From the NCBI GenBank assembly GCA_024274855.1, contig JAJSAJ010000769.1, positions 1 through 10,911 on the forward strand: a stretch of DNA of 10,911 bases, given 5' to 3'. The DNA comes from Planctomycetota bacterium (GTDB lineage Bacteria > Planctomycetota > Planctomycetia > Pirellulales > Pirellulaceae). Made by a program: the position numbers and the translations under genes. Numbering within the stretch: position 1 is the stretch's first letter; each line of letters begins with the position of its first letter. Shown one piece after another: positions 1 to 6,810 of the stretch. The notes beneath the pieces were generated by a model, which did no database searches, was not told the origin of the DNA, and saw only the letters and a program-made list of their open reading frames with translations.

Positions 1-205
1 CAGGCACTTCGTTTTACCACGCAATTTCAAGGCCAAAATGAACGTTGGGCCTTCGCGAAGTTTGTGCACTTCTGAATGCTTCCGACGAGTCCGGCTTAGG
101 TTTACTGTGGGAATGCTCCCCCTGCTGAAGCAGGCGGCTTCGGTGCTATTGCCTGCGTGCCAATGGCCCCGTCAGCACAGACCGCAGGCACGGACTCGCC
201 GACCT
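1..205. other. Sequence downstream of hlyD, no recognised gene
   Basis: This stretch lies beyond the stop codon of the HlyD-like gene and runs to the window edge. The only structure I see is a short hairpin (CCTGC-TGAA-GCAGG, 121-134) with no T tract on either side, so I do not call it a terminator. A minus-strand frame stays open to the left edge for roughly 60 codons (including VHKLREGPTF) but shows no start codon in good context and no family I recognise. It may be intergenic or lead into a gene outside the window. Confidence 0.4.
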
Positions 206-1570
206 TTACTTCAGTTTCTTCAGCACGCCACCACCGGACTTCTTCGGGGCCCGGCTCGCGTCCACAACCGGAGGAAAACCGTTCAGCTGTCGCCAGACTT
301 CAAACCAAAGTGGCACTCGTTCCAACATGACCAGCCCTTTCGCGCGGACGCCTTGTCGCAGGAAGCGATCAGAGGGCCAGGGATCGTCGTTGGGATCGGG
401 GCGGATCAAGACACGAAACTGGCCTTTGCCGTTATCAGTGGAGTCTACGACGGCGACGTAGCCACCGAAGGTATTCACAGCCACGGACGGCCAGCCAGCA
501 AGCTGAATTCCTGGCCACCCTTCAAACTGCAACCGTACGTGCCGCCTCGGCCTGACCCACGATGCGTCGTTACCATCCAGCCAGATTTCGACCGCTCGGT
601 CCGTCGTATCGGGGACCAGGGTGAAGAGAGGGTCTCCCTTCTTAACGATCGCCCCTTGTTGAAAAGTGTCCAACTTGAAAATGAACCCATCCCATGGCGC
701 AGTGACGACTTGGCTTCGCTGCTGAGCCAGCTTCACGTTCAATGCCACCAGCGCTTTTTCCGTTTTGGCAACGTCGCCTTGAGCCTTGCGGAGTTGCGCA
801 GTTGCGGAGTCGATCTTGGCTTGTGCTTCACGTTCTTTCGCCTCTCGTTCACTGTTCTTCGCGTTGACACCGTTCTGTGCCGAAGCGATGTAGGCTCTGG
901 CTTGTTTCACTTTGGCCAGGGCTTCCTGCTTCTTGCGTTCGGCAACTTGTTGTTTGAAGGTCGAAGCCAAGCCGTCCTTCGCCAATTTGCTTTGTCGCTC
1001 GTAATCTGCTTCGACCTGAAGCAGGGCGGCCTGCACGGCTTCCAGATTTTGTTTTTCCGCCCTCAGTTTCTCCTGGGACATTTTAATGTACTCATCAGCG
1101 GCAGCGACCGCCTGTTCGCGGACGACACGGAAAGCTTTGACTTGCGAATCGTATGCAGCGGCGACATGCTTCAGCGATTCCAGTTCGCGGCGAGTTGCTT
1201 CCACTTGCTCCTGCAGTCGCGAAAGCAAGTCGGGATCAAGATCTTGAACCTCGACGATCATCTGGCCCTGCTCCACATGAACTCCTTCACGGATGCTGTC
1301 GGCCCAGCTCGCGACACGACCGGAAATCGGCGACTGCACGATTTGCTCACGTAGCAGCGGATTAAAGGCAACTACGCGTCCTTTGCCGCCAACGAATTGC
1401 TGCCATGGCGCGAATGCCGTGAAGCAGACGAGTGCCAGCAACAACAACGCCAGCCACTTCGCCATGCGGCGAGCCCACCGCGATGAACTCGCCAGCCGCA
1501 AGGATGGGAACAGTTGTTCGAACTCAACCAATTGGCCGGTAGTCCCGAAGAATCTGTTGTTCCCAATCAT
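206..1570 (-). CDS. HlyD-family membrane fusion protein (periplasmic adaptor) of a type I secretion-like exporter
   Basis: The 454-residue protein should bridge the inner-membrane ABC exporter and the outer-membrane TolC-like channel. In order it shows a cytoplasmic N-terminus of about 35 residues, one membrane anchor (about 36-54, KWLALLLLALVCFTAF), a first half-lipoyl segment (about 76-110, including SPISGRVASW and GVHVEQGQ), a long Lys/Glu/Ala/Gln-rich coiled coil (about 113-310), the second half-lipoyl segment (QVVTAPWDGFIF followed by GAIVKKGDPLFTLVP), then a beta-barrel-like region and a basic tail. The order lipoyl, hairpin, lipoyl, barrel is diagnostic of HlyD/EmrA-type adaptors, and the length fits the family. 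The ATG overlaps the stop of the ABC gene by four bases (ATGA), which fixes the start and suggests coupled translation. The transported substrate cannot be read from the sequence. Confidence 0.93.
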   Translation of the reverse strand: MIGNNRFFGTTGQLVEFEQLFPSLRLASSSRWARRMAKWLALLLLALVCFTAFAPWQQFVGGKGRVVAFNPLLREQIVQSPISGRVASWADSIREGVHVEQGQMIVEVQDLDPDLLSRLQEQVEATRRELESLKHVAAAYDSQVKAFRVVREQAVAAADEYIKMSQEKLRAEKQNLEAVQAALLQVEADYERQSKLAKDGLASTFKQQVAERKKQEALAKVKQARAYIASAQNGVNAKNSEREAKEREAQAKIDSATAQLRKAQGDVAKTEKALVALNVKLAQQRSQVVTAPWDGFIFKLDTFQQGAIVKKGDPLFTLVPDTTDRAVEIWLDGNDASWVRPRRHVRLQFEGWPGIQLAGWPSVAVNTFGGYVAVVDSTDNGKGQFRVLIRPDPNDDPWPSDRFLRQGVRAKGLVMLERVPLWFEVWRQLNGFPPVVDASRAPKKSGGGVLKKLK

Positions 1571-3726
1571 GGTCCGGTCCCTTCACTGTTCCGATCTTTC
1601 GTTTCCGACGTACTCTCATTCAGGTCAATAACGTGGTCGCAACAGTCCAGAAGCTCACGTCGACCGCTGAAGAGAATGAGTGTCCAGGAGTTCTCTTTTC
1701 CGGAAAGGGTGGACAACATTTCCATGGCTTGACCGTCAGGCAGAGCATCCAGCAGGGTGTCGATAATCAAGAGCCTGGGGCGCCCAGCGATTGCGCGTGC
1801 GAGGACCATCCGACGTTGCTGCGTCTCCGACAGGGGAGAGCCGTTGGCGGTCAATTGTGTTTCGAGCCCGCAGGGCAATAGGAACACGTTGTCGAGCAGA
1901 TCGACTTGCCGCAGAGATTCGTGGACAATGTTGGAATTGACGTCAACTCGGTCCAGGTGCACGTTTTCGGCGATCGTGCCGTCAATTACCTCGATCGGTC
2001 CGACCAGTGACACGTACCGCCGCAAGACGTCCGGTCGCAAATCCTCCGCATCCACGCCGTCCAATTCGATAATGCCAGAAGTGGCTCGCCTCAGACCAAA
2101 CAGTAACTCGGCCAGAGTGGTTTTGCCGCAACCAGGAGGTCCACAGATGCCCAAGCTTGTTCCGGACTTGACCGCGAGGTTGACGTTCTCCAAAACGGTT
2201 TGTCCATCGCAGTATCCGTAGCAAACGTCGCGGAGCAGCACCTCGATGCCACCGGTTCCGGGGAGAGCCAGCAGGCCATCCTGCCGTTCCAGGGGAAGGT
2301 CAAACAGCACACCTAATTTGTCGACGGACGCCATCAAGTCGTAGAAACCTTCCAAATGTTTACCCATCTTGACCACGGACCCCAAAACGATCGCGACAAT
2401 TAGCTCGGCGGCCACCAACTGCCCCAACGATAACTGGCCCTGGATGACCAGATAGCCCCCGACGGCAAACAAGACGGCGCTGCCCACCGCAAACAGTCCG
2501 AGGTTGAAGACGATCTGGCGAAACAGAACCCGGAAATGGTCCTGGCGTGCCGTCAGGTACTTCCGGGCGATGCGGTCGGCGTGTTCGATGGCGAATTCGC
2601 TCCCACCTTCAGATTTGAGAGCGTTACAGGAGCGAGCCAAGCCTTCCAGCCAAGCTGCCATCGCGTATTTGATCTTCGACTCCTTGATGCTGCTCGCAAT
2701 GCCACCCTGTCCCAACACAAACAACACGAACAGGATCAGCATCATCAGAATCAGTCCAAGACCCAGCAGCAGCGGGTGATATAATGCCAGCACAATCATG
2801 CCAGCCACGATCACAATCACCAAATCGAGGGCATCAACCAAAAGTGTCGCCACAGCTTTCTGGACGGTGACCACGTCGAAGAAGCGGTTTGTCAGTTCCG
2901 GAGCGAAGTGGCCGTCGAGCGCATCTCGGCGGACGCGTGGCAACCGATAGGCCAGATCTCCAGCAATGCGCACAAACAACCGCTGCTGAATGAGGTCAAC
3001 GACGTACTTTTCCACAGATTGAACGATGGCGGAAAAAGAAAGAAATGCGAACAGGATCACCGCCAACACCACGATCGGCTGCAAAGAACGTCCAAAGGCA
3101 ACAGTCGACACCAGCATTTCGATTGCTAAAGGCGTCGCCAGTGCCAGCACACCCACGAACAGGGCAAACACGAACACGACTCGCATATCCGGGCGTTCCG
3201 CAGCCAGCATCCTCCAAAGACGTGCCAGCGGCGTCATCGGCCGACAGGGGTCACCCGCGTGTCCCGCATCCAACGGCTGGCAAGTCAAGGCTGGTTCGAC
3301 AACCACCCAGATCAACAGCTCGTCTCGGAGCGGGCCCCCCATCAAAGCGACCAATTGCGAACGCGATACCCAGCGTCCGCCGCGTCCCGTCTCGGCCGTA
3401 ATGATGTGGAACTTGCGACGGCGTTGTCTGTGGATCAGCAGCCAGGGGGTCCGAGGATCGGACAGATGGACCGCCATGGTTTTGTCGCGAATACTTTGCA
3501 GAGCCTGCTCGAACGTAAACTCGACCACTCGGACACGCAAGCCCACACTGTCACCGGCTTCGATGAGCCATTTCCACCAGCGAACCTGCTCGCTTCCCGG
3601 CCAGCCTTGCTGCGCTTCCTGAACCGCGCGTTTGGCGATCACAGGATCGAACGCGACATCACACTCTGCTGTCAGCCATTCCAGCAGTTCCGCAAATTGT
3701 TGGTTGCTAGTCGCCAGTTGAGTCAT
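1567..3726 (-). CDS. ABC exporter, fused membrane and ATP-binding domains, with degenerate catalytic motifs
   Basis: This 719-residue protein has the layout of a type I secretion ABC half-transporter. An N-terminal domain of about 150 residues may be a degenerate C39 peptidase-like module: it has a Cys at 23 in ECDVAF and a His at 107, but not the usual upstream Gln. About six membrane helices follow (roughly 183-209, 217-238, 295-316, 318-340, 402-425, 432-452), then a nucleotide-binding domain (about 493-700). Walker A is intact (GPPGCGKT, 529-536), as is GTIAENV (583-589). The signature is LSETQ (632-636) rather than LSGGQ. Walker B reads RLLIIDT (651-657), with Thr where the catalytic Glu belongs. 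The Q-loop Gln is Gly576 and the switch His is Gly688 (FSGRR). The start overlaps the tolC-like stop (ATGA). From memory, related planctomycete transporters share such substitutions, so this may be a subfamily trait. Export mechanism and substrate are unknown. Confidence 0.92.
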   Translation of the reverse strand: MTQLATSNQQFAELLEWLTAECDVAFDPVIAKRAVQEAQQGWPGSEQVRWWKWLIEAGDSVGLRVRVVEFTFEQALQSIRDKTMAVHLSDPRTPWLLIHRQRRRKFHIITAETGRGGRWVSRSQLVALMGGPLRDELLIWVVVEPALTCQPLDAGHAGDPCRPMTPLARLWRMLAAERPDMRVVFVFALFVGVLALATPLAIEMLVSTVAFGRSLQPIVVLAVILFAFLSFSAIVQSVEKYVVDLIQQRLFVRIAGDLAYRLPRVRRDALDGHFAPELTNRFFDVVTVQKAVATLLVDALDLVIVIVAGMIVLALYHPLLLGLGLILMMLILFVLFVLGQGGIASSIKESKIKYAMAAWLEGLARSCNALKSEGGSEFAIEHADRIARKYLTARQDHFRVLFRQIVFNLGLFAVGSAVLFAVGGYLVIQGQLSLGQLVAAELIVAIVLGSVVKMGKHLEGFYDLMASVDKLGVLFDLPLERQDGLLALPGTGGIEVLLRDVCYGYCDGQTVLENVNLAVKSGTSLGICGPPGCGKTTLAELLFGLRRATSGIIELDGVDAEDLRPDVLRRYVSLVGPIEVIDGTIAENVHLDRVDVNSNIVHESLRQVDLLDNVFLLPCGLETQLTANGSPLSETQQRRMVLARAIAGRPRLLIIDTLLDALPDGQAMEMLSTLSGKENSWTLILFSGRRELLDCCDHVIDLNESTSETKDRNSEGTGP

Positions 3727-5571
3727 GGATTTGGCACACCTTCCGAATTGACATCCAAAGCCATCACGGCGCGATAATCCGCCTGAGCTTGAAAGTAGTC
3801 CAACATCGCTTGCAAGACGGTTTTCGCGGCGTCGGCCGTTGCCTTTTCTCGCAAGTTGACCAGTAACAGATTGCTGGCGCCGAGATCGAACTTACGCCGT
3901 TCGGCCTGCTCCATGGTGCGAGCGAGTTCCAGGCTCTCGCCAGCCCTGGCGATACGCTGAAAGGCGGCCAGCAGTGCCATGTAAACCTCTTGGACGTCCG
4001 TGGCGATTTTGTCCTGTGTGAAACCTATCTTAGTCGACAATTGCGCCAATTTGCCTTCGATGGCCCGGATCTTGCCGAGCGCCTTGCGACGTTGCAGAGG
4101 AACGCTGACCTGCAAAGATGCCTCGAGTTCGAACGGTGTCTTGTCCCTCTTGGAGCTGGCCGGTACGCCGGTGTCTTTTGAAGCGAACACCACTGCATCC
4201 ACTTCGGGCATGTACAGATTACGAGCCTGAGCCAAATCGACGTCAAGCTGTCTCCGCAAAAGCTCCAATGAGACTAATTCGGGACGGTTCGCCATGGCGA
4301 GTTGGATGTCACCATTCATTTTCTTGGAATCGATTGAGGCGGCTTGGGGAAACGTTGCCGGAAGCTGATCTTCGGACGGGACGATCGGCTGGCCATCGGG
4401 GGTTCTCAGAAACAAGGATAGTTTGATGGCGGACTGTTGCAGTTTTCGTCGAGCGTCGATGAGTGACGCCTGCCGGGAGACGATCAGCCGTTGATTGTCG
4501 GTTAACTCGATTCGTGCCAAATCACCAGCGTTAACTCGTTTTGTCAAGCCAGCATTGCGTTGCTGAGCAATCCTCAGAAGCGATTGGGCAATTTGGTAAT
4601 TTCGGCCTGCAGCCACCCACTGCCAGTAGGCGTAAGACGACTCCCAGACAAACGCGATGATCTGGGTCTGAATGTCCGGCTCCACCGCGTCACGACCATA
4701 GGTCGCTCGAAACAATGCAGCCCGACGTGCATCGATCTGACGATTCTGAGCCAGGGGAATCGCGACTCCCACGCTGAACTCACCACCATCGTTGGTCTGA
4801 CGCTCCTTGAACCAGGGCTGAAAATTGCCTCGCCCGATTTTATAACCACCAAAGATCTCCCCCCCCCAAGAACAAGGGCTGACTCGCACCCGCTCCAAAG
4901 CGATACGTCTTATAGAATCCGAGCGGTCCACTCGTACCTCCTCCTTTAAGCTTGAGGTCAAACGCACCATTCGTCGACAACAGTTCTCCATCCGCAATGG
5001 ATCGTGAGAGAAACGCAGCCACTAACAGAGGGTAGGACGTGTACACCGAATCGATCACGTCCCGCAATTGAAACACCCTTGCTGGTTCGGAATGCGGTGT
5101 GGGAAGAAGTTCTTCAGGTCCAGTGGGGTTCTCGACACCCGGTTGATCCTCACTGGCCGATACCTGTGAAACAAGCTGTTGAGAATTGCCGTCAATTGGT
5201 TCCTTGAAACGATGCGAGTTTTCGGGAAGCAAAATCGCTTCTTCAGAAACTGTTTGTGCGGCAGAAGTGGTCCTTTGACGTTCGTCCACGCGTGCCAACG
5301 AGAGGCTTGACCCAATGTCGCCAGCTTGCCTATCGGGGATTGAGGAAGCTGCTTTGGCGTCGTTGATCGGAAAGTGCGAACGGACTTTCGGCTTTCTTGG
5401 CAAAGTTCCGAGGTTGTTCATGGGGTCGCACGTAGAGCCGTCACCGATGTCACAACCAACCAGTTCGGGTTTCGAAGGCCGTCGTACTGCATGGAACCGT
5501 TCCAATTAAACCGAGCAGCCGGTCACAATCAAAGACAGCAACAGGATTATCAGTTGGAAAGCAACCCACAT
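3723..5571 (-). pseudogene. TolC-family outer-membrane lipoprotein gene, interrupted by a stop codon and a frameshift
   Basis: The protein would be the outer-membrane channel of the exporter. From ATG at 5571-5569 it starts with a lipoprotein signal (MWVAFQLIILLLSLIVTGCS, lipobox Cys19). An in-frame TAA (5508-5506) follows two codons later, and the same frame then stays open from TTG 5505 to 4840. That part has a polar linker of about 120 residues and then TolC-like sequence (VFQLRDVIDSVYTSYPLLVAA). At a nine-G tract (mRNA sense, 4859-4867) the homology moves to another frame (GGYKIGRGNFQPWF, GEFSVGVAIPLAQNRQIDARR) and continues to 3723 with the helical repeats of the family. Removing one G and reading through the TAA gives 616 codons. 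Separate short genes are the alternative reading, but the frame after the TAA has no signal peptide of its own. The lesions could be true decay, phase variation or sequencing error. The stop overlaps the ABC start. Confidence 0.8.
4859..4867 (-). repeat. Homopolymer tract of nine G (coding sense) at the tolC frameshift point
   Basis: Nine consecutive C on the plus strand read as nine G in the gene. With eight G the two halves of the TolC-like protein would join as FLGGEIFGGYK. With nine, the upstream frame ends 11 codons after the tract starts. Tracts like this are known sites of slipped-strand length change and of sequencing error. The sequence alone cannot tell these apart. Confidence 0.9.
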
Positions 5572-6202
5572 CACAGTTTTCCACTTATAACCTGTATTAC
5601 TAAGCGTCAAAAATCGTTTAGTTTTTGCCAAAGTTCCAGCGTCCAACAAAATCGGGCCATTGGGGCCCCGAGCGGGGCGGATGCAACAAGAACACACCAG
5701 ATGCTGTGCATGCATTGTCTTGCAATCACAGTATGCACTCTGGTTCAAACAGTCGAATTGCCATGACCAGGTTTGGCGAATCAAAACGATCAACACGTTG
5801 TGCAAGCGTTTCTTTTCGCCCCCTACATGTGGTGTGAATCCATTTCATCAGGCCACCGAACGGTAGCGTGGATTTGGTTGCGGCCATGCCGCTCTGGGCG
5901 TCGCCTGTCGGCCTGAACTCATCCGTCGGTTTCCGACCTGACCAAGTGCGCTGGCCAGAAGCCCACCAACCTCGCCTGACCCCCTAATCTGCATTATCGG
6001 CACAACCGCACCAGTCGCGTGAGAAAATCTACGCGTGAAGGGACGAGCGAGCATTCCATAAACATCAAGGTAACTTGCCTTTATCTTACATTGTACCGGT
6101 TTCCGCAGTAAGCACATTGGCTGCGTCTTCGTCATTGCACGCGTTCAGCAGATCTAGACGCGTGATTCTCATGGCATCGGGTCTCGCACGATCTGAGCCA
6201 TT
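5572..6202. other. Gene-poor stretch upstream of the export operon
   Basis: I find no convincing gene in these roughly 630 bases. A minus-strand frame at 5848-6135 (95 codons) has no recognisable domain and low-complexity composition. A short CAYCGN zinc-ribbon-like peptide can be read in another minus frame near 6080-6115, but a stop codon sits immediately before it, so it is at most debris. The part next to 5571 presumably holds the operon promoter. Confidence 0.5.
5584..5610 (-). promoter_or_regulatory. Weak candidate promoter for the export operon
   Basis: On the minus strand TTGACG (5610-5605) and TATAAG (5589-5584) resemble -35 and -10 boxes. They are separated by 15 bases, shorter than the optimum of about 17. 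The -10 lies only about a dozen bases before the ATG at 5571, so a transcript from it would be almost leaderless. This is a visual match only. Confidence 0.2.
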
Positions 6203-6244
6203 CCTTAAGTGATTATGTGGGGGCCTTAAGTGATTATGTGGGGG
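6203..6244. repeat. Perfect tandem duplication of a 21-bp unit
   Basis: Two identical 21-base units abut exactly (6203-6223 and 6224-6244). Each starts CCTTAAGTGATT and ends in a run of five G. Multiple short repeats like this are found at the ends of IS21-type elements, and I recall similar CCCCCACATAATCACTTAAG ends in planctomycetes. No transposase or matching opposite end is present, so it may be a leftover end. A tandem protein-binding site is also possible. Confidence 0.85.
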
Positions 6245-6460
6245 ATGTCCGACCTACCCGTTCCGGCAAACAAGTGGGCTGGTATTCCGGCGAAGTGATT
6301 GCACTAAAGCAACGATATTCAGACTAAGACTCGGGGGAACATTTTCGCCGCCGCGCCGGACTGATATTGAAGCAACTACGTCTAGCATCGAGGCACATCG
6401 GATCTTCAGGTCCTAAAGATTCGCCAATCAATAACTGTCGCACTCTTCCGCGTACAGACC

Positions 6461-6481
6461 CCCGTGGGCTCGCCCCATGGG
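6461..6481. repeat. REP-like hairpin, copy 1
   Basis: CCCGTGGG (6461-6468) and CCCATGGG (6474-6481) pair around a five-base loop, with one G-T wobble or mismatch depending on strand. The stem sequence is the same as in the hairpin at 6576-6596, about 100 bases away, which suggests a dispersed REP-type repeat family. Confidence 0.6.
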
Positions 6482-6514
6482 TGAATCAGTCTCGCAGCTA
6501 AGGAGGATCGCCGC

Positions 6515-6643
6515 ATGAACGCCCCCCGGTTCGGGACGCGCGCTCGGCTGCCCAGTAGCTTGAGAGACTTTGGTTCCCACGGGACAAGCCCGTGGGGGAC
6601 CGGGACCGACGCAACGTCCCCCAGTAAACACGCCAACAATTGA
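6515..6643 (+). CDS. Possible 42-residue small ORF with a good Shine-Dalgarno site
   Basis: AGGAGG (6501-6506) lies eight bases before an ATG at 6515, and the frame runs 42 codons to TGA at 6641-6643. The peptide (MNAPRFGTRARLPSSLRDFG and onward) is basic, rich in Ser, Gly and Thr, and has no recognised domain. Its second half is encoded across the hairpin repeat at 6576-6596, which argues against a conserved protein. It may be the broken start of a lost gene or chance. It is the only plus-strand ORF in this gap with a textbook ribosome-binding site. Confidence 0.2.
   Translation: MNAPRFGTRARLPSSLRDFGSHGTSPWGTGTDATSPSKHANN
6576..6596. repeat. REP-like hairpin, copy 2
   Basis: CCCACGGG (6576-6583) and CCCGTGGG (6589-6596) form a perfect eight-base stem around loop ACAAG. 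Flanking GGTT and GGGACC can extend it with a bulge. It shares its stem with the hairpin at 6461-6481. Without a T tract it is better read as a REP-type repeat than as a terminator. Confidence 0.7.
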
Positions 6644-6649
6644 TTCGCC

Positions 6650-6800
6650 GGTCCTACGTAAGCCTGCTGAAATGCTGGCGGTTAGCATTCATAAGTCCTT
6701 ATTCCTTGGTTCGTCTAAACCTGAGTCATCACCAAAACTCAAGGATTTACGTTCACTAGCACGCTTGATGCTGCGACTTTTCCAGCAGGCTCTAAGTACC
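6650..6800. mobile_element. MITE-like element or insertion-sequence remnant with terminal inverted repeats
   Basis: The ends are imperfect inverted repeats. The left end begins GGTCCTACGTA then AGCCTGCTGAAA (6650-6672). The right end is TTTTCCAGCAGGCT then CTAAGTACC (6778-6800). AGCCTGCTG (6661-6669) and CAGCAGGCT (6783-6791) are a perfect nine-base core. Inside the left end AATGCT/AGCATT (6671-6676, 6684-6689) forms a small hairpin. About 150 bases and no transposase ORF fit a non-autonomous element. It ends 10 bases before the stop codon of the neighbouring dehydrogenase gene, so it may shape that transcript's 3' end. I see no clear target-site duplication. Confidence 0.5.
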
Positions 6801-6810
6801 GTTGGGTGGA

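Noticed and set aside
38..1354. Long plus-strand open frame of 438 codons opposite hlyD
   Set aside because: It lies antisense to a clear HlyD protein, has no recognisable domain, and arises because the coiled-coil codons of hlyD leave the opposite strand free of stops.
4870..4997. MRMENCC start as the N-terminus of the second tolC fragment
   Set aside because: Residues before the G tract in this frame are a shadow of the upstream half, whose own frame carries the TolC-like sequence.
5700..5740. Repeated TGCAT-type words around 5706-5735 as a regulatory palindrome
   Set aside because: Pairing is short and broken; similar matches are expected by chance.
5509..5805. Minus-strand frame extending upstream of the lipoprotein signal to an ATG at 5805
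   Set aside because: The upstream part is Cys-rich, not protein-like for this family, and would bury the signal peptide; ATG 5571 gives a normal lipoprotein N-terminus.
5848..6135. Minus-strand 95-codon frame in the intergenic gap
   Set aside because: No domain, no convincing start context and composition unlike a folded protein.
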